The notes beneath the pieces are model-generated. The model saw only the letters and a list, made by a program, of their open reading frames with translations, searched no databases and had not been told where the DNA came from. Below, one piece after another: positions 27,664 to 36,223 of a DNA stretch of 64,000 bases. The stretch's first letter is position 1. Each line of letters opens with the position of its first letter. The stretch is from Bacteroidetes bacterium HGW-Bacteroidetes-1 (GTDB taxonomy: Bacteria; Bacteroidota; Bacteroidia; Bacteroidales; F082). Both the position numbers and the translations under genes were made by a program. The stretch is from contig PHDU01000009.1 in NCBI GenBank assembly GCA_002842755.1, positions 20,483-84,482 of the forward strand, given 5' to 3'.

Positions 27664-28245
27664 TTAAAAAATAAGATAAAGAGCAGGAAAGAGCAATACC
27701 CAAACAAGGTCACAAAGATGCCAGAAGGCTGCTCCCGCTTCAACATCATCAAGTTTTATTGAAGTGTTTTTTTGATTCATTTTTAAGTTGATTATGATAA
27801 GAATTACCATCCCAACGAGTACATGCACAAGGTGAAAACCTGTCAGTAACCAATAAAAAGTAAAAAACATATTTTTATCCAGGGTAAGGCCTGCGTTGAT
27901 CTTGGCGTAATACTCAATGGTTTTTATAATAACGAAAATGGCACCTCCGACAAGTGCTATCTTCATAAATCTTGAGGCTCCAATCACATCCTTTTCCCTA
28001 AAGCTTTGAACAGACCTGGCCATGAAATAACCACTTGTTAATAGAAACAGGGTGTTGACGACCCCAAATGTTACGTTTAGTTTGAGCCTTGAGAGGTGAA
28101 ATACTTCAGTTTCCTGCTGTCCATAATACATCAATCCGATGAGTGCGATCCCAAAAGTTATAATCTCTAAAAAAACAATCATCCAAATCAAAATGCCTCC
28201 TGGAGGATAAAAAAAGCGGCTATAGTTAGTGTTATTTGTACTCAT
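27664..28245 (-). CDS. norE: Haem-copper oxidase subunit III-like protein NorE
   Basis: This 193-residue protein has five predicted membrane helices and the subunit III signatures FHLVHVLVGM near 136-145 and AAFWHLCDLVWVLLF near 171-185. In denitrifiers this short subunit III homologue is NorE, an accessory of the cytochrome c-dependent NO reductase. It begins six bases after norD, within the nor operon. No oxidase subunit I or II lies nearby, which supports NorE over a true oxidase subunit III. Confidence 0.82.
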   Translation of the reverse strand: MSTNNTNYSRFFYPPGGILIWMIVFLEIITFGIALIGLMYYGQQETEVFHLSRLKLNVTFGVVNTLFLLTSGYFMARSVQSFREKDVIGASRFMKIALVGGAIFVIIKTIEYYAKINAGLTLDKNMFFTFYWLLTGFHLVHVLVGMVILIIINLKMNQKNTSIKLDDVEAGAAFWHLCDLVWVLLFPALYLIF

Positions 28246-28251
28246 AATAGT

Positions 28252-30012
28252 TCACAACTGTTTAATTTTTGTATATAACTGCACCAAAGCCGTTAGTAAT
28301 TCTTTCGGACTGGTCAAAATCTCGTAGTGGTTTTGACCAAACATTTGTGGCAGATAGTAACGTGCCTGCGCTTCAATCGCCAATGCGAAAGCGTTGATAT
28401 GATGGTCATTCAGCTCGCGAAGGGCTTGTTTTACATCGTTGATACCATACCGGCCTTCATATTTATCGAAATCGTTTGGTTTTCCATCTGATACAAGGAT
28501 GATCCATTTGTTTTTAGTGGGTCTTTTGTCGAGCAGGGCACCGGCATGGCGTATAGAAGCACCGATGCGCGTGTAACCACTAGGTTCGATAGCACCGATA
28601 AAGTTTTTGCCCAAAGACCAACTTTCGTCAAAACCTTTCAGGGTATTAAAAGAAGTGTGATTGCGGGTTCTGGAAAAGAAGCTGCAAATGGAAAAATCAA
28701 TCTGGTATTCGTTAAGTATCTCGCCAAAAAGAATAGACACCTGCTTTTCAACATCAATCACACGATTGCCGGCTGCATAACTGTCGGTTGAAAGACTATT
28801 GTCCAACAACAAAAGGATTGAAATGTCTTTTTCTGTTTTCCGGTCAGAAAAATAGAGCTTTTCTGAAGGTGTTTGTCCTGAATGCAAGTCTACGAACATA
28901 TCTGTAACCGCATCAATATCAAAATTTTCACCTTGTACCTGGTACCTGTTTTGTTTCCATTTATTGTTCACGTTGGCCAACATTTTCCTCAGCAACATCA
29001 AAGTCGAACTGTTTTCGGCAATCACTTTCCGATAATAAAAAGGATCCGTTTTTGAAGGCTTCTGTGGATACACCTTGCAATAGTTAGGTTTATAAAAAGA
29101 TTTTTTATAATCCCACTCATTGTAAGTGATGTGATAACCATTTTTAACCGAATCGGCACTTTCGCTAATGCTAGTATTTTCAGTAAATTCGGACTGATAC
29201 ACGGAATGAGTCATTTCATCGGCTCTCACCATAAATTTCATGTTCAATTCATCAAGGGCATCGCAATGGTCTTCGAGTTGGTCTGAGCCATCAAAATCGC
29301 GCCAATTGCCATTAAACTCTTCGGCTGTTTCCACTTTTTCGAAATTATGGTTCATCACATAGTCTTCCTGCATTTTTTGATCAATTTGAAGCTGAATTAC
29401 TTCTTCCACAGGATTGGCTTTAAGCGTTGTGTTTACTTTTACACCGGCGAACAAATCGTTTTTGTTGGTAACATCCATACTTTTATCATTGTTTTTTGCA
29501 CGCTCTTCGTGCATCCATTTACCATAGAGCCATGTTAAATCCAGGGCTTTACTTCCATTGGCTGCAATGACAAATTGTGATTTTAGACGATCATGCAGCT
29601 TTCGACTGACAGGAAAATCCTTTTCAAGGGCTTCGAGTACTGATGGGTAACATTCGAAGGCCTTTTGGCGCGCTATTTCAACTGTGATCCCTTGAGTTTC
29701 ATTCCAGTTTAGTCCCAGATTGTGTTGTGCTGAGAGGTACAATACTCTGAAAAGATAGAAGGACTGATTTTCTTCTTTGGTTGAGAACGCTGAAAATGAA
29801 CCGGGTAGAAAAAATAGATTGTTCTTGTAACCTCCTTCGCGTTCGGCACTATATATATCAATGGCTTCACCTGTTAGCGCTCTGGCAAAAACAGTGAGTC
29901 TCGGTTTGATATCTTCAAGCATCACCTGACGTTGCAATACTTCTTCATCAATTTTATTACTGCTGTTGAAGTATTTGACAAACTTTGTATATATGAACTC
30001 GTCGAACGACAT
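28252..30012 (-). CDS. norD: NorD, VWA-domain NO reductase activation protein
   Basis: NorD works with the AAA+ protein NorQ to insert the non-haem iron into NorB. The 586-residue protein carries a C-terminal von Willebrand A domain with a MIDAS motif, LLLLDNSLSTDS near 402-413, a conserved GYTRIGASIRHAGALL near 483-498, and VSDGKPNDFD near 511-520. The N-terminal 350 residues are the family-specific helical part. It lies 78 bases after norQ and six before norE. Confidence 0.92.
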   Translation of the reverse strand: MSFDEFIYTKFVKYFNSSNKIDEEVLQRQVMLEDIKPRLTVFARALTGEAIDIYSAEREGGYKNNLFFLPGSFSAFSTKEENQSFYLFRVLYLSAQHNLGLNWNETQGITVEIARQKAFECYPSVLEALEKDFPVSRKLHDRLKSQFVIAANGSKALDLTWLYGKWMHEERAKNNDKSMDVTNKNDLFAGVKVNTTLKANPVEEVIQLQIDQKMQEDYVMNHNFEKVETAEEFNGNWRDFDGSDQLEDHCDALDELNMKFMVRADEMTHSVYQSEFTENTSISESADSVKNGYHITYNEWDYKKSFYKPNYCKVYPQKPSKTDPFYYRKVIAENSSTLMLLRKMLANVNNKWKQNRYQVQGENFDIDAVTDMFVDLHSGQTPSEKLYFSDRKTEKDISILLLLDNSLSTDSYAAGNRVIDVEKQVSILFGEILNEYQIDFSICSFFSRTRNHTSFNTLKGFDESWSLGKNFIGAIEPSGYTRIGASIRHAGALLDKRPTKNKWIILVSDGKPNDFDKYEGRYGINDVKQALRELNDHHINAFALAIEAQARYYLPQMFGQNHYEILTSPKELLTALVQLYTKIKQL

Positions 30013-30090
30013 TTAATGGCAAAATTTTGATAAAGAAAGATGAATATTATACGTAAAGTAATAAATAGTCTATACAATTTTCGTGAGGCG

Positions 30091-30873
30091 CTAAATCATC
30101 ATGCTACTTAAATCCGAAAGCGCTACAAGCACTTGTGGATCATCGGTAAGAGGTTCAATAACAGCCGCTTTTACGGCAAGACGTCTTGGTAATCCTGAAT
30201 GAATTAACTTGGCGGCATCCACAAGCAGGCGCGTAGAAACAGTTTCGGCCAGTCCCACTTCGTTCAGGTTTCTAATTTTATTACCTAGGTTGACAAGTTT
30301 TTTTGCCACTTCTTCGATTACGCCGGATTCGTTCACAAGAATCTGAACCTCTACTTCCGGCTTTGGGTAATGAAAAGTCAGAGCCACAAAGCGCTGCCGT
30401 GTAGAAGGCTTCAGTTCCTTGAATCCCCTTTGATAACCGGGATTATAGGAAGCAACCAACATGAAATCGTCTTGTGCTTGGAGGCTTTCGGCCAGCTTGT
30501 CGATATACAACTCACGGCGAAAGTCGGTGAGTGAGTGAATGGCAACAATTACGTCAGGACGGGCTTCGGCCACCTCATCAAGATAGATAATTGCACCACT
30601 TCGCACAGCAGATGTCAACGGCCCGTCGAGCCATACGGTTTCGGCTCCTTTGATGATAAAACGACCAATTAGGTCGGTGGACGATGTTTCTTCATGGCAA
30701 CTGATGGTAATATGTTTTTTGTCGAGCCTATGCGCCATAAATTCTACAAAGCGTGTTTTTCCTGTTCCTGTAGGGCCCTTGAGCAATACTGGTATTTTAT
30801 TCCTGTAAGCGTGTTCAAACACTTCCACTTCTTTGCCAATGGGTAAATAAAAAGGAACTTTCATTATATTCAT
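30091..30873 (-). CDS. norQ: NorQ, MoxR-type AAA+ ATPase for NO reductase maturation
   Basis: This 260-residue AAA+ ATPase has Walker A GPTGTGKT near 34-41, Walker B IIYLDEVAEA near 94-103, sensor 1 VASYNPGYQRG near 139-149 and an arginine-finger segment KPSTRQRFVAL near 155-165. It is the ATPase partner of NorD. ATG at 30873 is used; ATG at 30864 is also possible. It is separated from norB by about 100 bases that contain a strong stem-loop. Confidence 0.93.
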   Translation of the reverse strand: MNIMKVPFYLPIGKEVEVFEHAYRNKIPVLLKGPTGTGKTRFVEFMAHRLDKKHITISCHEETSSTDLIGRFIIKGAETVWLDGPLTSAVRSGAIIYLDEVAEARPDVIVAIHSLTDFRRELYIDKLAESLQAQDDFMLVASYNPGYQRGFKELKPSTRQRFVALTFHYPKPEVEVQILVNESGVIEEVAKKLVNLGNKIRNLNEVGLAETVSTRLLVDAAKLIHSGLPRRLAVKAAVIEPLTDDPQVLVALSDLSSMMI

Positions 30874-30911
30874 TGAATTAATTTTAATTTAAGAATAGCT
30901 GAAAAAGGAAA

Positions 30912-30950
30912 GAAAAAGCATGGGCTCCATAATGATTTCCATGCTTTTTC
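30912..30950 (-). terminator. Stem-loop in the norB-norQ spacer, possible attenuator
   Basis: A perfect 12-bp stem, GAAAAAGCATGG (30912-30923) and CCATGCTTTTTC (30939-30950), encloses a 15-base loop. On the minus strand it is followed by a pyrimidine-rich tract. It could terminate part of the norCB transcripts or protect their 3' ends, lowering norQDEF expression relative to norCB. Confidence 0.6.
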
Positions 30951-30975
30951 AATGTAAGCAATATATATGGTAATA

Positions 30976-32313
30976 TTATTCCTCTATACCTATAGCTTCA
31001 TTGTTAGGTTTGCCAAAACGGAAAAATTCGTAAATAAACAATAGAATTCCTGTTGCAAACATGGAGGCTGTCAAAATCAAAATAAAGAAGTGTACTTCAA
31101 TTTCCTGCTGTACAGCACCAAATTCAAGTCCTACTTTACGTTCCAGATAAACCTGTGCAACACCAGCAACACCGAAAGCGATTGTCATCCCAATCATTCC
31201 AACATTCGTCAGCCAGTAGGCCAATTGACCAATAGCTGTATCATACAGTTTACGCCCTGTGAGATTGGGCATAGCAAAGGTGATAAAAGAAAAGACGATC
31301 ATCCCGTATGCCCCCCAGAAAGCGAGATGGCCGTGCATTGCAGTAACAAGTGTTCCATGTGTGTACATATTAACCTGTGGCAGAGTATGGGCCATTCCTA
31401 GCAAACCGGCACCAACAAAGGATAAAATCGCAGTTCCAAGAGTCCAATACAATGCCAGCTTGTTGGGATGTTTTTTTTCACCTTTTCTATACATTCCTAC
31501 AGCGAACAATGCCATCGCTAAAAATGCAAGCGGTTCTAGCATTGAGAAAATTCCTCCAACGATTAACCATATTTTACCGACACCAATATAATAGTAATGA
31601 TGTCCGGTTCCCAAAATTCCCGAAAGAAAAGTAAGCCCGACGATTACATAAAGCCATTTCTCGATTACTTCACGGTCAACACCTGTCAGTTTTATAAGCA
31701 AAAATGCAAGAATACCTCCCATGATAAGTTCCCAAACGCCTTCAACCCAGAGGTGAACAACCCACCAGCGAAAGAAAGAATCCATGGTTTGGTTGTCAAA
31801 CCAAATCATGCCAGGTAGATAAAGAAGCGCGGCAAAAACAAGCCCCATAGTCATTACCAATGAAGTAGTGGTTCTTTTTTTGCCTTTGTAAAGCGTCGCC
31901 AAAATAATTCCAAGAAAAGTTAGCACATTTATTACAACCAACCAATCCAACGGACGTGGGATTTCAAGGAATTTACGTCCTTCCCAATAATTAAGGTGAT
32001 AGCCAACAATAGCAGTTACTCCTACAGCAAGGAATGAAATAAGTTGAATGTAAGCAAGCTTGACACTTACCAATTCATGTTGAGCTTCTTCAGGAATAAT
32101 GTAATAGGCTGATCCCATGAATCCAAGCAATATCCATACAACAAGGAGATTGGTATGTACAGCGCGTGCCGTATTAAAGGGGATTACACTATGCCATCCA
32201 TCGTAGCCTAAATGAGCAAAACCCATTATGAAGCCATAAACAATCTGAAGACTAAGTAAAAGAATGGCTGAAGCAAAAAACCAGTATGCAACTTTTTGTG
32301 ATGCGTATTTCAT
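30976..32313 (-). CDS. norB: Nitric oxide reductase subunit B (cNor catalytic subunit)
   Basis: NorB reduces two NO to N2O. The 445-residue protein has about 12 membrane helices. Haem and iron ligands are visible: HTNLLVVW near 53-60, the HLWVEGVWE segment near 187-195 (FeB His and the NorB-typical Glu), GTGHHYYYIG near 236-245, and MHGHLAFWGAYG near 323-334. The short length without an N-terminal quinol-oxidising extension, plus a separate norC, shows a cytochrome c-dependent enzyme. It follows norC by 28 bases. Confidence 0.96.
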   Translation of the reverse strand: MKYASQKVAYWFFASAILLLSLQIVYGFIMGFAHLGYDGWHSVIPFNTARAVHTNLLVVWILLGFMGSAYYIIPEEAQHELVSVKLAYIQLISFLAVGVTAIVGYHLNYWEGRKFLEIPRPLDWLVVINVLTFLGIILATLYKGKKRTTTSLVMTMGLVFAALLYLPGMIWFDNQTMDSFFRWWVVHLWVEGVWELIMGGILAFLLIKLTGVDREVIEKWLYVIVGLTFLSGILGTGHHYYYIGVGKIWLIVGGIFSMLEPLAFLAMALFAVGMYRKGEKKHPNKLALYWTLGTAILSFVGAGLLGMAHTLPQVNMYTHGTLVTAMHGHLAFWGAYGMIVFSFITFAMPNLTGRKLYDTAIGQLAYWLTNVGMIGMTIAFGVAGVAQVYLERKVGLEFGAVQQEIEVHFFILILTASMFATGILLFIYEFFRFGKPNNEAIGIEE

Positions 32314-32341
32314 TTTATTATGCGTTTTAAGGTTTGTTTTT

Positions 32342-32767
32342 TTATCTTTTTACATCCGGTTTGGGTGGAAACCCATTAAGATCTACTTCTCCAATCCATT
32401 TGAAGAATTTGATGAGATCACTGGCCTCTTCATCTGTGAAGCCATAGGCAACCATTTTTCTACCTCTTGGTGCCCAAGGTTGTTTGCTGGTTAGGACTGC
32501 TTTCATATAGCCCTCACCTCTGCGCTCAAACACTTTTGTAAGCTCTGGTGCGTAATATGCACCCTCACCAAAAATAGTGTGGCATCCCATGCAGTTGTTA
32601 GATTCCCAAAGATGTTTTCCCCGGATTACCTGATCCGTAAGATTCTGTGGGTTGGTTTGTTTTGGAACATCATTGCTCAATGAGTTCCACGATAATCCTA
32701 GGAATATGGCAAAGGTAACGATGGTACCTCCCAGGAAGAACGTTCTTGCTTGCGATTTTGACAACAT
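32342..32767 (-). CDS. norC: Nitric oxide reductase subunit C (monohaem cytochrome c)
   Basis: NorC passes electrons from periplasmic donors to NorB. The 141-residue protein has an N-terminal membrane anchor (FFLGGTIVTFAIFLGLSW, residues 10-27), one haem motif NCMGCH near 58-63, and a distal Met region GRKMVAYG near 102-109. It is the first gene of norCBQDEF. Its promoter carries a clear -33/-7 pair overlapped by a palindromic operator candidate. Confidence 0.95.
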   Translation of the reverse strand: MLSKSQARTFFLGGTIVTFAIFLGLSWNSLSNDVPKQTNPQNLTDQVIRGKHLWESNNCMGCHTIFGEGAYYAPELTKVFERRGEGYMKAVLTSKQPWAPRGRKMVAYGFTDEEASDLIKFFKWIGEVDLNGFPPKPDVKR

Positions 32768-32851
32768 AAACTATTGGTTTAAGGTTAATTAATGTAATTT
32801 ATTATTTGCAAATAGGCCTACCAATCACAACATATAAGTACTTTAATGCCG

Positions 32852-32859
32852 CAAATATA
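32852..32859 (-). promoter_or_regulatory. norC promoter -7 element (TATATTTG)
   Basis: The minus strand reads TATATTTG, a perfect TAnnTTTG. A TTTG -33 element lies 20 bases upstream, inside the palindrome at 32872-32895. Both sequence and spacing fit the Bacteroidota housekeeping promoter. The norC start is 85 bases downstream. Confidence 0.75.
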
Positions 32860-32871
32860 AAATGTTTTTTT

Positions 32872-32895
32872 ATTTCGGACAAATTTGTCCGAAAT
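32872..32895. promoter_or_regulatory. 24-bp perfect palindromic operator candidate upstream of norC
   Basis: The arms ATTTCGGACAAA and TTTGTCCGAAAT are exact reverse complements with no spacer. The inner TTTG coincides with the -33 promoter element, so a bound dimer would block RNA polymerase. The Rrf2/NsrR-like regulator encoded at 23567 is the obvious candidate binder, by inference only. Confidence 0.75.
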
Positions 32896-33065
32896 TATTT
32901 TAATAAATTATTTCAATGACTTAATGATTTACCTGAAATGAAAAATAAGACGAAAGACAAAAACTTTTAGCGTTTGAGTCAAGTTCAAATCCGGAATTGG
33001 ACTTTAAGAATTATACGAAGGGAAGGTAAAAAAATCTATTAACAACTGACCAATTAAAATCACAG

Positions 33066-34253
33066 TTAAAATCCAACCCTTTTCTTCTTATTTTCAATCA
33101 ATTGAAACAAGGTTTCAGCAGGGTATTCAAACTTATTGGTGAGCATCATGGCTGCAATAACATAGGGTTTATAACCTGCTTCAAGATAAGTACGGATGCG
33201 GTAACTTTCAAAAACATGTGCTTCAACTTCTCCTTCTTTACATGAAATACCGCTTATGTCGGCAGGCAGACAATGGAGATAAAGAGCGTCTTGATTTTTG
33301 GTACGTTCCATTCTTTTGGCATTATATTCCCAGTCCTTATGCTTTGCATTATTAGCGAGGCAGCTTTGCTCGAGTGATTTGAGGCCATTTTTATCAGCTG
33401 TTTTGAGCAATTCTGTTCTTTGCTGCATGATATGAAACGGCGCCCAGCTTTTTGGATAAACAATATCAGCATCCTGCATCGCATCTTCCATTGAGTGGTT
33501 AATGTGAAAAGATCCGCCACTTTTTTGAGTATTTCTTTTTGCTATATCAACAATTTCTGGTATCAGTTCATATCCTTCCGGATAGGCCAGTTCAATATTC
33601 ATCCCAAATCGTGACATGAGGGCAATAATACCTTGCGGAACCGAAAGTGGCTTTCCATAACTTGGTGAATAAGCCCAGCTCATGACCATTTTTTTCCCAC
33701 GTAGGTTATCAAGAGAACCCATTTGATGTTCAAGGTGCAAAAGGTCGGCAAGGGACTGGGTTGGATGGTCCATATCGCATTGCAGGTTAATAATTCCAGG
33801 TCTTTCAGGAAGCACACCCTGAGCAAATCCCTCATCGAGGGCTGCGCCAACTTCACGCATGTAGGTGTTGCCTTCGCCAAGAAACATATCGTCGCGGATG
33901 CCAATAAAATCGCTAAGAAATGAAATCATATTTGCCGTTTCACGTACAGTTTCGCCATGGGCAATCTGCGATTTTTCTTCATCAAGATCCTGTACTGCCA
34001 GCCCTAGTAGATTGGCTGCAGAAGCAAAAGAGAATCTCGTCCTTGTTGAATTGTCGCGAAAATTTGAGATTGCAAGACCTGAATCAAATAACCTTGCTGA
34101 AATATTTGCTGCACGCATGGCTTTCAGTGTTTTGGCTACCTCCATGATGGTTTTTATTTCGTCATCTGTTTTTTCCCAGGTCAACAAAAAATCATTGTGA
34201 TATAAATGCTGATCCAGAGAAGCCAGTTTTTTAATGTTTTCGTTAATATTCAT
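33066..34253 (-). CDS. ygeW: Knotted carbamoyltransferase YgeW
   Basis: This 395-residue protein belongs to the knotted ornithine/N-acetylornithine-type carbamoyltransferases, YgeW group. The carbamoyl-phosphate loop reads FRDNSTRTRFSFASAANLLG near 65-84, and the second binding stretch DMDHPTQSLADLLHL near 161-175. The C-terminal LHCLPADI is where the HCLP motif of the family lies. The physiological substrate of YgeW is unknown. It is paired with ygeY upstream, as in many bacteria where both sit in purine or selenium-linked clusters, though no other members of such a cluster are seen here. Confidence 0.9.
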   Translation of the reverse strand: MNINENIKKLASLDQHLYHNDFLLTWEKTDDEIKTIMEVAKTLKAMRAANISARLFDSGLAISNFRDNSTRTRFSFASAANLLGLAVQDLDEEKSQIAHGETVRETANMISFLSDFIGIRDDMFLGEGNTYMREVGAALDEGFAQGVLPERPGIINLQCDMDHPTQSLADLLHLEHQMGSLDNLRGKKMVMSWAYSPSYGKPLSVPQGIIALMSRFGMNIELAYPEGYELIPEIVDIAKRNTQKSGGSFHINHSMEDAMQDADIVYPKSWAPFHIMQQRTELLKTADKNGLKSLEQSCLANNAKHKDWEYNAKRMERTKNQDALYLHCLPADISGISCKEGEVEAHVFESYRIRTYLEAGYKPYVIAAMMLTNKFEYPAETLFQLIENKKKRVGF

Positions 34254-34315
34254 TTTATAAATATTAAAATTTTAATTCAAGTATTGGAATCGATTGTCAA
34301 TAGATTATGATTGTT

Positions 34316-35515
34316 TCAGCTCTTTTGAGCCATTTCAAAAATATAGCCTGCATAAAATGCAGAAGCGGCAACCAGATCATCCATATTAATTTTTTCGTTG
34401 GGTGCATGTGCCATCACTTCATTTCCGGGGCCAAAACCGATGGTTGGGATGCCATAGATACCATTAATGGTAACCCCATTGGTCGAGAAAGTCCATTTAT
34501 CAATGATTGGTTTGCGACCAAAAAGCTGATCAAAAGCGCGCGCACCTGTTTGAACAATTTCATGTTGCTCATCAATTTTCCAGGTAGGGTAATATTTCTC
34601 CATGCCATAAGTAAGTCCGGTATAGGCCGTTTCAGTATAGTTAAGTACTTCAACTTTTGCATTCATTCCCTCTACCAGCTGTTCAATTTCTCTAACGGCT
34701 GATGCTTTGGTTTCTCCCCAGGTAAGTCGTCGGTCAAGGTGCAGCCTTGCAAAATCCGCAACAGCGCACAAAGAAGGACTTCCTGAAATAATTTCTGAGA
34801 TAGTTACACTGCCTTTGCCCAGAAATAAATCAGTTGCAAGTCGTTCATTCAATTTTTCGATTTCAAGTGCCGCTTTTGAAGCCATATAAATGGCGTTTTT
34901 TCCACGCTCAGGAGCAGAACCATGTGACGATAAGCCATAAAAACTCACATGCATTTCCATACGACCTCTATGGCCGCGATAGATATTCAGGTTTGTTGGC
35001 TCGGTACTAATGACAAAATCAGGTTTTATACCATCTTCTTCAATGATATATTTCCAGCACAAACCATCACAATCTTCCTCCATTACACTACCTACAAAAT
35101 AAACAGTTAGATTTTCAGCCAATCCTAGTTCTTTCACAATCATTCCGGTTGTAATAAAAGAGGCAACACCGCCTTTCTGGTCCACTGTACCTCGACCATG
35201 TACAAAACCGTCTTTAATTTCACCTCCAAACGGATCAAAATCCCAGTTACCCTGATGACCAATATCAACAACATCCATGTGACCGTCAATTGCCAGAATA
35301 TGTTTTCCAGTACCAATGCGGCCAATTACGTTGCCCAGTCCATCGATAAACACCTCATCAAAACCAGCTTCTTCCATCTGATGCTTTAACTCCAGCTGTA
35401 CCTCTTTTTCATGTAAGCTCAACGATTTGTATTTTACTAGTTTTGATAAGTTCTCTGCTGTTTGGTTTCGATAGAGCTCTGCAAGCGTAATAATTTGATT
35501 AAATGTATCTTTCAT
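34316..35515 (-). CDS. ygeY: YgeY-family M20 metallohydrolase
   Basis: This 399-residue enzyme is an M20-type amidohydrolase of the YgeY group. Metal-site motifs are HILAIDGHMDVVD near 72-84, GRGTVDQKGGVAS near 109-121, VMEEDCDG near 147-154 and a C-terminal AHAPNEKINMDD. No signal peptide is present, so it is cytoplasmic. It is 62 bases upstream of ygeW on the same strand. The two probably handle a carbamoylated or ureido compound together, an inference from their repeated pairing. Confidence 0.9.
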   Translation of the reverse strand: MKDTFNQIITLAELYRNQTAENLSKLVKYKSLSLHEKEVQLELKHQMEEAGFDEVFIDGLGNVIGRIGTGKHILAIDGHMDVVDIGHQGNWDFDPFGGEIKDGFVHGRGTVDQKGGVASFITTGMIVKELGLAENLTVYFVGSVMEEDCDGLCWKYIIEEDGIKPDFVISTEPTNLNIYRGHRGRMEMHVSFYGLSSHGSAPERGKNAIYMASKAALEIEKLNERLATDLFLGKGSVTISEIISGSPSLCAVADFARLHLDRRLTWGETKASAVREIEQLVEGMNAKVEVLNYTETAYTGLTYGMEKYYPTWKIDEQHEIVQTGARAFDQLFGRKPIIDKWTFSTNGVTINGIYGIPTIGFGPGNEVMAHAPNEKINMDDLVAASAFYAGYIFEMAQKS

Positions 35516-35829
35516 AATTTTTATAGCTTATTTTAACTGATAAAATTAAGCGTTTTCCTTTGATGCATGGAACAAAAGAATAGTTGTTGAATGAAATATG
35601 GGATAAAAAACTATGAAATAGTATTATGAAAGTAAAATTAACTAACTTATGAATGAAAATAAATGTAATTTTTCTATCAAAGGGTTTGTTAAAAAATTAA
35701 AGCCGAAAATGTTATGACATTTAATTACTTTTTCTTTTTTATTTAAGGGTTTAACAGTAAAAAAAATGTAAATTTGATCATTGTTCTATATGAAAGCAGT
35801 TCTTTTTCCATTTCCAAAATTGAAACTAT
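35516..35829. promoter_or_regulatory. Divergent intergenic region with a plus-strand promoter
   Basis: This AT-rich spacer separates ygeY and the DUF2007 gene. TAAATTTG at 35769-35776 matches the -7 consensus and lies 53 bases before the DUF2007 ATG. No reading frame of interest is seen. Confidence 0.45.
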
Positions 35830-36069
35830 ATGATGAGAGGAAATAGTGAACTTATTAAAGTTTACACCGGACGTGATGTGCAGGTTCACATCTTAAAGGA
35901 TGAGTTAGAAGCCAATGGTATTGGTGCTATGATACGTGATGACTTTCACTCAGGTGCTCTGGCTGGTTTTGGAGGTGGTGTTCCAACAGCTATTGACCTG
36001 TTTATTCTTGCTGACGACAAAGAGAAAGCAATGCCTTTGATCGATGCCTTTATATCTCGTAATGCCTAA
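35830..36069 (+). CDS. DUF2007 small protein
   Basis: This 79-residue protein matches the DUF2007 pattern: LIKVYTGRDVQVHILKDEL near 8-26, then a DLFILADDKEKAMPLIDAF end. The family is described as possible signal-transducing proteins with a ferredoxin-like fold; no reaction is known. It is a single-gene unit flanked by longer spacers. Confidence 0.85.
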   Translation: MMRGNSELIKVYTGRDVQVHILKDELEANGIGAMIRDDFHSGALAGFGGGVPTAIDLFILADDKEKAMPLIDAFISRNA

Positions 36070-36223
36070 ATCACGATCAATTTTCTTTAAATAATTTTAT
36101 CAGGATACTTATCCTTTAATTTTATAAGTCAGAGATGATCATATTCTTTATTTCATCTGAATAATTTAAAAGGTACAATAAAACCAAAGGACATAAGTTC
36201 TAATTTTGGTTTTTGTTGTAAAA

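Noticed and set aside
27385..28245. Subunits III and IV of a cytochrome c oxidase
   Set aside because: No oxidase subunit I or II gene is nearby, and both genes are packed at the end of norCBQD, so NorE and NorF are better calls.
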